Shown here piece after piece: positions 7,985 to 16,534 of a stretch of DNA of 39,570 nucleotides; the stretch's first letter is position 1, and every line of letters starts with the position of its first letter. The notes beneath the pieces were generated by a model. The model did not search any database and was not told the origin of the DNA. It worked only from the letters and a program-made list of their open reading frames with translations. The DNA is taken from positions 1 to 39,570 of the forward strand of contig JAIBBV010000037.1 in the NCBI GenBank assembly GCA_019694465.1, in the 5' to 3' direction. The stretch comes from Oligoflexia bacterium (GTDB lineage: Bacteria; Bdellovibrionota_C; UBA2361; JAFLCA01). The translations under genes were made by a program, and so were the position numbers.

Positions 7985-10576
7985 ATGCGATTTTTTGGCG
8001 CTGTGCTACTTATTCTCCCCCTTCACTTAGCGATTTTTTCCGATACGGCAATTTGCCAAGACATATTCACACGCACTGAATCCTATCTTCCGGCCCTAAT
8101 AGGCCAGGCAGTCGCGTTTCCAGACTTGAATAACGATGGGTTTCCAGATGTGGCAAACGTTCCGCTAAATGGAAACGGCCCAGTCGTCTTCATGAACAAT
8201 GCAGGTAGGGGCTTTATTGAAGACCCGCGTGTAGCAGCCGGCGTGGGCGCTTTGAACTGTGATAGTTTGTTATCAGCCGATGTTAATGGCGATGGTTTTG
8301 TAGATCTCGTTTGTGGCGACCTGAATGGAAACATTCTACTTATTCGCAATAACGCTGGGTTATTAGGCCTGCCCCAGCTAATTGACACCTTGCCGAATGC
8401 TCCGCAACTGGCAGTCATCGATTATGACGCTGATGGCGATCAGGATTTAATCTTCAGCGTATATGACAGATTTCTCTATCTTTTACTCAACGATGGTCGT
8501 GGTAACTTTGGCCGCAAGATTGCTTATAAGCATACTAATACCGTGACATCGTTCGTCATGGGTGACTTGAATGGCGATGCTTTACCGGATGCAGTGATCG
8601 AAGATGCCGCCAGCAAAGTACACGTGATCTACAACCTTGGTAGAGGTCGTACTGCGCTCTCGGCTGGATTCATTCAAGTACTTCCACCAAGCTCAATTTC
8701 GGTGCCTAACCTGTCTGATATCGATGGGGACGGGGATCTGGATGTGGCTATTCCCGACTTCACGCCTCCGCTAGGCCCTTCTCTTTTGCGATTTGTGCGC
8801 AATGATGGCAATGACAATTGGACCAGGATCCCTGTTTCTGCTGTCCTCCGTACTGGGCAATTTACATATCCGCCACGGGTACAATTCACCGATCTGAATG
8901 GTGATGGGCGCCAGGACCTGCTTGTCGCAGCTGGTCAGTCGGGAGCCGGAGTGCAGGCGCAGATTCAGGGTACGACAGCTTTTCAATTTACTGACTTTAC
9001 TGCTCAATGGCTTGGTCGCTCTGCTATCGAAGCTATTTTTGAGATCGTGCCTATCGATCTCGACAGAGATCAGGTGGCAGAAATATTTCTCAAGTCAATT
9101 GAAGGAGAAGGTAGCTTGCTGATTAACGTGCGTCGGCAGCGCCTGGAGAATATTGTCTTGTCTCGCATGCCTGAGCCAGCAATTCAAGCTGATCAGGAGC
9201 GCCTAAACGACGTATGTATCGGAGACTTTGACCAAGACGGTTTTGTAGATCTAGTGTCGCCAATTTTGCACTTAACTGGCAGCCCTGCCAGGAACGAGTT
9301 GCTGTTTTATCATGGTACAGGGCAGGGCACTTTTGCTGCGCCAATTGTTGCATATGCTTATCCGCGGACGCTGGTAAATACTGGACCTGCATCTTGCGCG
9401 GTTGGCGATCTCAATGGTGATGGTATCTTAGATCTGGCTATTGCTAGTGATTTTGGTCAGGCCACAGACTTTTCAGTGATCGGCCTTGGTAACGGCACAT
9501 TTATCGCCAATCCTATCCCTTTTCCGCTCACCAATAGTTCTAAATACAGCACCTCAGTCAAGATAGCAGACATGGATCGCGACGGACAGCAGGATGTGGT
9601 GTTCATCGGCGAGCAGACGTCCTCACAGGGAGTTGCAAGCTCGCGTGTGCTATATCGCCGTGGTAATTCCTACCAGGAATTATTGTTGCCGCTGCTGGAC
9701 AATTATACTTGGACCAATGCTGCACTTGGAGATGTTGATGGAGACGGAGACTTAGATATATACGCTATTTCTAGCTTCCAGCAGCAATTGCTAATCAACA
9801 ATGGTACTAGCTTCAGTATCGGCATTCCCGCCGCTGCACGTGGCGCGACAAGCGTAGTTTTCTTGGACTACAACCGAGATGGTATTTTAGATCTTTTCAC
9901 GACTGAAAATGGCACTGCCGTTAGTAACTCCTTGTATCAAGGTCTGGGCGCCGGCAATTTTGTGGCTGTCCCTTTTGTTGACACTTTACCCGGCGATGCA
10001 AGCGTGTCGACTGATGTAAACGTAGATGGCTGGCCGGATCTGATTGTGGGAAGTGTAAATAATTACTCAAGCTTTGGTACTAATTTGACAAGGGTGTATC
10101 TCAATGACACGCGAGGATCGTTTGTCCGGGCTGGCTTTCCAAGCGTGCTTACATCCGGAGCCGACGAGATGCGAGTTGCTGATTTTGACCGCGATAGTTA
10201 TCCCGACCTGCTTGCCTTGGAAGAGTCAGCCGCCCGTAAGATGCACATTTATATGAATGCTACTAGCCATGTTGATATCTCCAGTCGAGTTCGAGCCGGA
10301 CGAGCGGTTAATTTCGAGTTGTCGTCTCTAACTCCAGGATCGGTATTTCACTTGTACCTCAGCGTCAATCCATTGAGTCCAGGAGTCCCATCGCCGTATG
10401 GACTGTTCCGCCTAACGGGTGCAGCCTATTTGGGCTCGTTTTCTGTATCAGGCAAGTTGAATGTGCCGTTGAATATACCGAATCTTTCGAATCTCGGACA
10501 GCTTAGCATTCAAGCAGTCGAACAGAACGGATCTGCACTGCACCTTACTAATGCTCGTAGCATTCCGTTTGAGTAG
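7985..10576 (+). CDS. Secreted FG-GAP/VCBS repeat beta-propeller protein
   Basis: Exported protein of 863 residues. The N-terminal signal peptide (about 1-25: MRFFGAVLLILPLHLAIFS, Cys24) could be type I or lipoprotein-like. I count 14 Ca2+-binding-type motifs of the form DxNxDGxxDL, for example DLNNDGFPDV, DVNGDGFVDL, DIDGDGDLDV, DLNGDGILDL, DVDGDGDLDI and DYNRDGILDL; DLDRDQVAEIFL and DFDRDSYPDL are degenerate. They are spaced about 40-60 residues apart over residues 47-750, suggesting two seven-bladed propellers of the integrin alpha N-terminal type. The last 110 residues lack the motif and look like a beta-sandwich. Such proteins act in adhesion or surface binding; the ligand is unknown. 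The gene stands alone, facing the TadE-like gene, with 248 empty bases upstream. Confidence 0.88.
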   Translation: MRFFGAVLLILPLHLAIFSDTAICQDIFTRTESYLPALIGQAVAFPDLNNDGFPDVANVPLNGNGPVVFMNNAGRGFIEDPRVAAGVGALNCDSLLSADVNGDGFVDLVCGDLNGNILLIRNNAGLLGLPQLIDTLPNAPQLAVIDYDADGDQDLIFSVYDRFLYLLLNDGRGNFGRKIAYKHTNTVTSFVMGDLNGDALPDAVIEDAASKVHVIYNLGRGRTALSAGFIQVLPPSSISVPNLSDIDGDGDLDVAIPDFTPPLGPSLLRFVRNDGNDNWTRIPVSAVLRTGQFTYPPRVQFTDLNGDGRQDLLVAAGQSGAGVQAQIQGTTAFQFTDFTAQWLGRSAIEAIFEIVPIDLDRDQVAEIFLKSIEGEGSLLINVRRQRLENIVLSRMPEPAIQADQERLNDVCIGDFDQDGFVDLVSPILHLTGSPARNELLFYHGTGQGTFAAPIVAYAYPRTLVNTGPASCAVGDLNGDGILDLAIASDFGQATDFSVIGLGNGTFIANPIPFPLTNSSKYSTSVKIADMDRDGQQDVVFIGEQTSSQGVASSRVLYRRGNSYQELLLPLLDNYTWTNAALGDVDGDGDLDIYAISSFQQQLLINNGTSFSIGIPAAARGATSVVFLDYNRDGILDLFTTENGTAVSNSLYQGLGAGNFVAVPFVDTLPGDASVSTDVNVDGWPDLIVGSVNNYSSFGTNLTRVYLNDTRGSFVRAGFPSVLTSGADEMRVADFDRDSYPDLLALEESAARKMHIYMNATSHVDISSRVRAGRAVNFELSSLTPGSVFHLYLSVNPLSPGVPSPYGLFRLTGAAYLGSFSVSGKLNVPLNIPNLSNLGQLSIQAVEQNGSALHLTNARSIPFE

Positions 10577-10596
10577 GGCTAAGCAGGGTGCGCCCA

Positions 10597-10679
10597 GCCA
10601 CGTGAACAAATTGGCAAGTTGAAGTATGTTTTCCCAAATATGGTTGGCTGACAATTCAATTTGCCAGTTCCAGCGTGGC
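10597..10679. repeat. Imperfect inverted repeat between convergent genes, possible bidirectional terminator
   Basis: The left arm GCCACG (10597-10602) plus AAATTGGCAAGTTGAA (10608-10623) pairs with TTCAATTTGCCAGTTC (10655-10670, 13 of 16 positions) and CGTGGC (10674-10679). The loop is about 31 bases. It sits between the 3' ends of two convergent genes, where a two-way terminator is expected, but no clear T-tract follows on either strand. A decayed mobile-element end is another reading. Confidence 0.4.
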
Positions 10680-10729
10680 AGGTTAAGCCATCAATCTGCG
10701 AACGACTAATCGGCTGCGCCACTCGTCAT

Positions 10730-13117
10730 CTATTTGATGAATTCGCGCTCTTTGCGCTCCTGTTCGCTGAAGTTTAGCTTTACTGTGCGGCCCATAAATA
10801 ATCGAATTGGAACTTCGATACTCGAATCGGCCCGTAGCGAATCACCATTGTCAGTTACGCTTATATTCACACAATCTGCTCCGCTACAATTCCATTTGGC
10901 GCGTGGGTACTGTGCCTGTACTTCATTGAAGCCAAAGTGCTGTGCTGCTAATGAAAAATTGTATGAGTTGGAGCTGGGTGTCCCTGGTCCAAATCCAGCA
11001 AATTCAGCAGCGCATGAAACTGTAGGATCTTGGCACTGTGCTGGCGGATGCTGATCTGAATAAGGGCCACCGGGAATAATAGTTTTGGTGGTTGGAGCGC
11101 TCCAGATTTGTTCAGGATTTGGGTCAACACAGGAAGCTGGCCGGCTGTAGAACGTGTCTTTGCTAAGGCCCAGTGCCGGGTTGTCGGCCCAAAAGTACGC
11201 AGCTGCATCGAAGAGGCTATGTTGTATGCCGTCACTGCGTAGTTGTTCTTGCCAGTCGCAGCCCGGTAAGGTGCGTTCTCCGAAAAAGAGGGAGTTTTGA
11301 TTCCCGGAGTTTACCTGCGTTGGGAGAATATCGATCTTGCGAGAATTTAGCGGCAACTCTGGGCAGGCAAAGCCGGAAGCCGGATCGCTCTTAAGCGCGG
11401 CTGGGTCGAGTGTCCCTGTATAGTGTGGAACGTAGCCGCTGAGCGTGGTGTTGTAGCTAAGTTTTGGATAGTTGGGCAGTCCCGATCCGGAGGGAAATTG
11501 CCATTGTGCGCTACAGTTATTTTTTGCCCAAGTTAATACTCCGCTTGAGCCAATAGCGATGTCATCATTTGGTACGCCCTGTTCTGACTCAGTCCAGCGC
11601 ACATTCTCTGGACTACCAATTGTAATTGCTGTGCTAGTGCTGGCTGGGCAAATTGAAGACGCAGTACTAGACGAGTGAATGAATCCATCAGAAAGTGGAG
11701 TCTCCGGCACTCCGTAGTTTGGCCCCGAGGCAGCGTTTCCTGTTTGGCCAGCGCTAGCGCAGTGAATCACCTGTGGTTGCAGTGGACAAGACCCGGTGCT
11801 GAAGCTAAAGGTAAAATTCGCTTCGCATTGATTAATATTATTGGCGCTCAACAAGGTCTGATAGCTACTCGGCGCTGTTACACAGCCGCTTAGCGCAATC
11901 GCTGAGTCGTAGCGCACTGGTGGAAGGTTAGTAAGGTGATGAACATTTGTTAGTACCGCCGAAGCACTTGCTGGTACCTCTGCTACAGAGCAGGCGTTTG
12001 TGCCATCGCAGGCGGCCAGCCCGCCCTGACAAGAGTAGTTGCGGGTCTGATTCAGCTCATCTTTCGGAAAATAAACTTTTAGCCGGTCGCCCTGCCAGGC
12101 CACCCTAGTCCCGTCCGTGTAGTAGAGCTTAAAACGAATTTTATATTGTTGACCGTATTCGATATTTAGTGGGGAGTATAGGTCCAGTTCCTGGTATTGT
12201 GGCACAACTGGGTCTATATATTCACTGGTTAGTCCACGAATCACGAAGTTAGCGTCGGGGTTTACATCTAACGGACCATCTTTGCCGAAACTTCTTCCAC
12301 CTAAAGTTTTCACGAACTGATTCTGTCCAGCGACGACCTTATAAAGCCTGATACCGACGCTGCCATGACTGTACTCGTCCGTGCCACGCCGGAATCCAGT
12401 TATGTGAACAGCTATACTTGCGCTAGCCGTCGACTCAGCTTTACTAAAATCTGGCTCATGATTGTAGTTCTCATTCCCGGCATCTATAGAGCTTGAAGCA
12501 AATAGATTCGCGCTGCGGGTAATAATCGGTAGGTCTGCCCAGCCAATTACGTAGGCGGGTTGGCCGGGCGTGATTGTGCCTTGGATATTCTCTATGTTGA
12601 TGCTTTGCACTGCACCATAGTGCAGAGCGTGGTTGCCTCTGAACCTGGTTTGCGGGTCCTTGGGATCCCCGAGAATGTAAGGCAAGCGTGCTATTCGCAT
12701 GTCGAAATTTGCATCTACTGTCGCGGGATAATAGGTCCTGCTAGCAGAGAAGGTGGCAGTAGGGGCATCAAAGTGAACCTGATCTAAAACTTTGGCGCGG
12801 AAGTTGTCGAAGCGATAGCTGGGCAAATCGATCCAGGCAATGTTTCCACTTAAGTCGAAGCGGTCTACTAAAAAGAGTGGGTCACGTTGCACTAAATAGT
12901 AGTTGAATAAACGAGGGCGTGTATCTGGGCTTGTGCTGACACACTTTCCGTCGGTGGTGAAAGTGCAGCGCAAGCTTTGGCGGACTCCACTCTGTAATGC
13001 CGAATAGCCCTGGAAGACAGAGTTGATATCCATGGCAGCCATCAGCACAGTAAGTAGGACAGGTAGCGCTATGGCTTGCTCAAGCACAGAAAATCCAGCT
13101 TGTTTCCCCGATCTCAT
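10730..13117 (-). CDS. TadE-like protein with prepilin leader and very large extracytoplasmic region
   Basis: The N-terminus is a short class III (prepilin peptidase) leader followed by a hydrophobic helix: MRSGKQAG, then FSVLEQAIALPVLLTVLM, with Phe at +1 and Glu at +5. The sequence after it (AAMDINSVFQGYSALQSGVRQSLR) resembles TadE/TadG pseudopilins. The other 750 residues are beta-rich, with cysteine pairs near CQGGLAACDGTNAC, and match nothing I recognise. I chose the ATG at 13117, ten codons inside the longest frame, because AGGGGGACTC precedes it and the leader becomes 8 residues, normal for the class. TadE proteins are usually 130-200 residues, so this one is several-fold larger. No tad locus (TadA, TadB, TadC, RcpA) is nearby. 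Likely a minor pilin-like or surface protein; function unknown. Confidence 0.75.
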   Translation of the reverse strand: MRSGKQAGFSVLEQAIALPVLLTVLMAAMDINSVFQGYSALQSGVRQSLRCTFTTDGKCVSTSPDTRPRLFNYYLVQRDPLFLVDRFDLSGNIAWIDLPSYRFDNFRAKVLDQVHFDAPTATFSASRTYYPATVDANFDMRIARLPYILGDPKDPQTRFRGNHALHYGAVQSINIENIQGTITPGQPAYVIGWADLPIITRSANLFASSSIDAGNENYNHEPDFSKAESTASASIAVHITGFRRGTDEYSHGSVGIRLYKVVAGQNQFVKTLGGRSFGKDGPLDVNPDANFVIRGLTSEYIDPVVPQYQELDLYSPLNIEYGQQYKIRFKLYYTDGTRVAWQGDRLKVYFPKDELNQTRNYSCQGGLAACDGTNACSVAEVPASASAVLTNVHHLTNLPPVRYDSAIALSGCVTAPSSYQTLLSANNINQCEANFTFSFSTGSCPLQPQVIHCASAGQTGNAASGPNYGVPETPLSDGFIHSSSTASSICPASTSTAITIGSPENVRWTESEQGVPNDDIAIGSSGVLTWAKNNCSAQWQFPSGSGLPNYPKLSYNTTLSGYVPHYTGTLDPAALKSDPASGFACPELPLNSRKIDILPTQVNSGNQNSLFFGERTLPGCDWQEQLRSDGIQHSLFDAAAYFWADNPALGLSKDTFYSRPASCVDPNPEQIWSAPTTKTIIPGGPYSDQHPPAQCQDPTVSCAAEFAGFGPGTPSSNSYNFSLAAQHFGFNEVQAQYPRAKWNCSGADCVNISVTDNGDSLRADSSIEVPIRLFMGRTVKLNFSEQERKEREFIK

Positions 13118-13371
13118 GAGTCCCCCTATTCGAATTCTGCTGCGCATATAGATCTATCGCCTAAGGCCAGCGCATGTTGAAAAAAACAGCGCCATTTGCT
13201 GGAGCGCACAGAGCTAAAGACTGCGAAATTTGTATTAGTGCGCTTGCTAGGACTCAAGAAAAATCGTAATCATTCTAAAGTCTTAGTTCTAAAGCCGACT
13301 ATTTCAAGCTGAGTCGTACCAATACGATCTCCGTGCTATTGTCGTGAAATGAAAACTGGCCATGAGGGCGT

Positions 13372-14121
13372 ATGAAGATATTAGTTGCTATCAAGAAGGT
13401 TCCTGACTACCAGGCCAAAATTAAGGTAAAGCCTGATGGGAGTGGGATAGAGACCGACGGGATTAAGTGGATTGTTAATCCATTTGACGAAATTGCGGTG
13501 GAAGAGGCGCTTAGGATTAAAGAATCTGGGAAGGCGCAGGAAGTTGTAGTGGTTAGCATTGGGTCGGATGACACACAGACTCAACTGAGATACGCGTTGG
13601 CAATGGGGGCAGATAGTGCCATTCATGTGAAGCATGATGGTGAAATTGATTCTGACTTGGCCTCACGGGCGTTGGCTGCCGTGTATCAACGTGGACAATA
13701 CGGGCTTATTATCTTGGGCAAACAGGCGATTGACTCTGATGCCAGTCAGACCCCACAGCTTTTAGCTGCCAGATTGGGACTCCCCCAGGCCTGCTTTGCC
13801 TCCAGGCTCGTTCTCGATACCCAAACAGCCACTGTGACGCGCGAGGTTGATGGCGGGCTCGAGACGATTAAGGTGCCAGTACCATGCATTGTGTCCACCG
13901 ACTTGCGACTAAACGAGCCACGCTATGCCTCATTGCCCGGGATCATGAAGGCTAAGAAGAAGCCGCTCGAAGAGATTAAGCTAGCCGACCTAGGTTTGGA
14001 GCCAGGCACAAAGGTGAAGGTGAAAAAGCTGATGCCACCCGCGCAAAGACAAGCGGGTAAAAAAGTAGACGGCGTGGCGGCCTTGGTCGCTGCTTTGCAG
14101 AGTGAAGCGAAAGTTTTGTAA
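13372..14121 (+). CDS. etfB: Electron transfer flavoprotein beta subunit
   Basis: Small subunit of ETF, the cytoplasmic FAD/AMP heterodimer that takes electrons from acyl-CoA dehydrogenases to ETF:quinone oxidoreductase. Typical segments are the start MKILVAIKKVPD, IKWIVNPFDEIAVEEAL, then IGSDDTQTQLRYALAMGADSAIH for the AMP-side fold and ILGKQAIDSDASQTPQLLA. Length 249 is normal. GAGGG lies just upstream of the ATG. etfA follows after 9 bases, the usual order. It probably serves the acyl-CoA metabolism suggested by the neighbouring carboxylase and mutase genes. Confidence 0.95.
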   Translation: MKILVAIKKVPDYQAKIKVKPDGSGIETDGIKWIVNPFDEIAVEEALRIKESGKAQEVVVVSIGSDDTQTQLRYALAMGADSAIHVKHDGEIDSDLASRALAAVYQRGQYGLIILGKQAIDSDASQTPQLLAARLGLPQACFASRLVLDTQTATVTREVDGGLETIKVPVPCIVSTDLRLNEPRYASLPGIMKAKKKPLEEIKLADLGLEPGTKVKVKKLMPPAQRQAGKKVDGVAALVAALQSEAKVL

Positions 14122-14130
14122 TAGGGGCTT

Positions 14131-15105
14131 ATGTCTAATATTTTATTCTTTTTGCAACTTGAGTCTGGAAAGATCCCCAAATCCACACTTTGCGCTCTTA
14201 ATGCTACGCATCGCATCGCAAAAGTATGGGGTAAGCACAGCGTGCATGCACTTTGTGTCGGGGTTGGGGCACAGGCAGCTGCTGAGCAGGCCACAAAGCT
14301 GGGCTTTTCCAAGATTTACTGGAGCGAGGCATCTGGTTTCTCAAAGTATTTAGCGCATCCATACTCACAGGCGTTGCTTGAGGCTTGGAAACTTAGCGGC
14401 GCGGATACCCTAGTCTGTGCCGGCACTAGCACGGGTAAAGATCTGGCAGCACGTGTAAGCGGCATGCTGAATGCTGCGCAGGCGTCAGATATCATCGCGG
14501 TTAATGATGATGGATCGTTACGCCGTCCGATGTATGCGGGAAACGTAATTGCAGACGTCGAACTTGCTAGCGGGCCGCGAGTGGTCACAGTGCGGGCTAC
14601 GGCGTTTGCCCCAGCTGGGCCAGAAGGTGCAGTGGCGGTGCTTGAAAAGCTTATTTTCGAGCCAGACCTGGCAAAGGCAGGCGAAGTTGTGGGTTACGAA
14701 CAATCCAAGAGCGAGCGGCCTCAATTGGGAGATGCCGAAACTGTTGTTAGTGGTGGGCGTGCCTTGCAGTCAGCTGAGAATTTTCAAAAATACATATTCC
14801 CTCTAGCGGATGCCTTTGGTGCTGCCGTTGGCGCATCGCGGGCGGCAGTTGATTCCGGCTATGCGCCGAATGATTGGCAGGTCGGTCAAACTGGTAAGGT
14901 AGTTGCGCCAAATTTGTATGTGGCAGTTGGTATTTCCGGGGCCATACAGCATTTAGCTGGCATGAAGGACTCAAAGGTCATTGTTGCTATTAATAAAGAC
15001 CCGGAAGCTCCAATTTTTGAGGTTGCTGATTACGGTTTGGTTGGAGATCTATATCAGATTGTACCGGAGCTTACTGAGGCCGTGAAAAAGGCCAAGGGGA
15101 ATTAG
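14131..15105 (+). CDS. etfA: Electron transfer flavoprotein alpha subunit
   Basis: Partner of EtfB that binds the redox-active FAD. The C-terminal FAD domain is clear: [40 protein letters not shown] and [21 protein letters not shown]. Length 324 is typical. AGGGGC lies before the ATG, which follows etfB by 9 bases. Its stop TAG shares a base with the GTG start of the next gene, so all three are likely one operon. Confidence 0.95.
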   Translation: MSNILFFLQLESGKIPKSTLCALNATHRIAKVWGKHSVHALCVGVGAQAAAEQATKLGFSKIYWSEASGFSKYLAHPYSQALLEAWKLSGADTLVCAGTSTGKDLAARVSGMLNAAQASDIIAVNDDGSLRRPMYAGNVIADVELASGPRVVTVRATAFAPAGPEGAVAVLEKLIFEPDLAKAGEVVGYEQSKSERPQLGDAETVVSGGRALQSAENFQKYIFPLADAFGAAVGASRAAVDSGYAPNDWQVGQTGKVVAPNLYVAVGISGAIQHLAGMKDSKVIVAINKDPEAPIFEVADYGLVGDLYQIVPELTEAVKKAKGN

Positions 15106-15668
15106 TGTCATACGAGTCGCTCGAAGTTCATGGCGAGGGGCGTAGGGCGCGTCGTCGTAAAGCGCTGCTACTTAAGCAATTTGCTTTATTGTTGATAATA
15201 ATTGCTGCCGCCTATGTTGGCTATGGACATGTATCCACTTGGCTTGAAGATAAGGATAGGACCCGACTTAGGCTCGTTAATGCGGGTGGAGAAATACTCG
15301 GCGAGTTTTTCGTCGATGTGGTTAAAACACCCGACGCGCGAGCGCGTGGGCTGATGTACCGAAAGCCGGGTGACCTTAAGCCGCATCAGGGGATGTTGTT
15401 TGTATTCCCAGACTCCGACCTCCGTAAGTTCTGGATGCGTAATACCTACATTCCTCTGGATATGCTCTTCTTTGATGAACAGTGTCGACTGGTATCAAAG
15501 CTTGAGAACGTCCCGATTCTCAACGATTCGCCGCGCCCAAGCGCTGCGCCAGCTAAGTATGTTCTGGAGCTGAATGCTGGCGTCGCAGCACGACTTAAGA
15601 TTGATATGGGTAGTCATTGCGAGCTACCAGATTCTCCAGCCAATGAGCTCCCACAGGCAGAACATTAG
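15105..15668 (+). CDS. DUF192 family membrane-anchored protein
   Basis: 187 residues: a basic cytoplasmic N-terminus (GRRARRRKALLLKQ), one membrane helix at about 20-42, then a periplasmic DUF192 domain at about 57-172. The domain is recognised from DVVKTPDARARGLMYRKP, GMLFVFPDSDLRKFWMRNT and IPLDMLFFDEQC, with the ending YVLELNAGVAARLKIDMG. The biochemical role of DUF192 is not established. The GTG start overlaps the etfA stop by one base, so it is translationally coupled to the ETF genes; I know of no functional link. Confidence 0.85.
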   Translation: MSYESLEVHGEGRRARRRKALLLKQFALLLIIIAAAYVGYGHVSTWLEDKDRTRLRLVNAGGEILGEFFVDVVKTPDARARGLMYRKPGDLKPHQGMLFVFPDSDLRKFWMRNTYIPLDMLFFDEQCRLVSKLENVPILNDSPRPSAAPAKYVLELNAGVAARLKIDMGSHCELPDSPANELPQAEH

Positions 15669-15821
15669 CGTGAGTCTTGATCATATAAGCATTCGCTCAA
15701 CGGGCGCGGGCGCTAGTTAGTGAACAGCCCCACTGCGGTCAAGCTCCGACCAAGGTTGCTTGTTAGAGAAGTAGGTTAAGCCTACCAAGACGACCTTTTC
15801 TAAATCTTCATTTTAGCGATT

Positions 15822-16241
15822 CTAGCCAATAAGTACTAATTCTTGTTGGCCCATCACCTCGCGCCCGATCTCAACACAAACTTTCCTCACAACTCCGCTG
15901 CAGGGTGAGTTAATACTGTTTTCCATCTTCATTGCTTCGATCGTCAGTAGGGGCTGTCCAGCATTTACTTGATCTCCGGCCTTTACTAAAAGCTTTGTTA
16001 CAATGCCGGGCATTGGAGCAACTACCTGCCCAGCGTTAGTTGTGCTGCGCTTACTCGCGCTGGGCCGTGGAGTGGCTGGTGAGTTCGCCGATTGAGCCTG
16101 TACTTGAATCTCATCTAAGCAGGCGCTAACAGCGACTTCATAGGTGTTTCCGCCGATATTGAAAGTTAGCATTTCAGCGTCACGCCGAATTAGTTCGACC
16201 CGAAACGACTTTTCTCCAATATTTACTGCGTATGTGGTCAT
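15822..16241 (-). CDS. Biotin carboxyl carrier protein of an acyl-CoA carboxylase
   Basis: Carries the carboxybiotin between the biotin carboxylase and the carboxyltransferase. The biotinyl domain is at about 70-139, with biotinylation site K105 in EAMKMEN and the MPGIV and GDQV turns on either side. Residues 1-45 are a small beta-rich N-terminal domain as in MmdC/PycB-type carriers, followed by a Pro/Ser/Ala linker. AAGGAAG lies 5 bases before the ATG at 16241. It is third in a minus-strand operon after the carboxyltransferase and an epsilon-like protein. A methylmalonyl-CoA or oxaloacetate decarboxylase carrier is the alternative, but no membrane beta subunit is present. Confidence 0.92.
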   Translation of the reverse strand: MTTYAVNIGEKSFRVELIRRDAEMLTFNIGGNTYEVAVSACLDEIQVQAQSANSPATPRPSASKRSTTNAGQVVAPMPGIVTKLLVKAGDQVNAGQPLLTIEAMKMENSINSPCSGVVRKVCVEIGREVMGQQELVLIG

Positions 16242-16265
16242 GAAGGCTTCCTTTTTTTGGTGGAT

Positions 16266-16493
16266 CTAAGAACGAAGCGCGCTGATGCGTGCTTGGCTAG
16301 CCCAAGGTCGGGCTAAATCTACGGGCGGGGTCGATAAGTAGAGTGCTGTTGCAATTGCCACTAGTTCTTCCTTAGTAGGAGTAAGTTGCGCAGCTTCATA
16401 CAAGTCACGTGCTGGGACGAAGGGGGCGATCTCATCAAATTGGGGAGCGCTTGCAATTTTTAGTTTGCGGGCTGCCGGTTTAATAATTGCCAT
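16266..16493 (-). CDS. Small acyl-CoA carboxylase epsilon-like protein
   Basis: 75 residues lying between the carboxyltransferase and biotin-carrier genes, 24 bases before the latter. The C-terminal half (TPTKEELVAIATALYLS, then RPWASQARISALRS) resembles epsilon subunits of acyl-CoA carboxylases, which share a PTxEELAALxAxL helix followed by a Trp-Arg containing tail. The N-terminal 35 residues are unlike anything I recognise. If this is right, it stabilises the carboxyltransferase/biotin carboxylase complex. The ribosome binding site is weak and rather far (GGAG, about 13 bases). The assignment rests on a short motif and gene order and is tentative. Confidence 0.6.
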   Translation of the reverse strand: MAIIKPAARKLKIASAPQFDEIAPFVPARDLYEAAQLTPTKEELVAIATALYLSTPPVDLARPWASQARISALRS

Positions 16494-16534
16494 ACAGATG
16501 CGCTGTCTCCAACTTGGTTTATTATCTTTGGAAG

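Noticed and set aside
15770..15784. Hairpin GTAGG-TTAAG-CCTAC between convergent DUF192 and biotin-carrier genes
   Set aside because: Five-bp stem and no T-tract on either side; too weak to call as a terminator.
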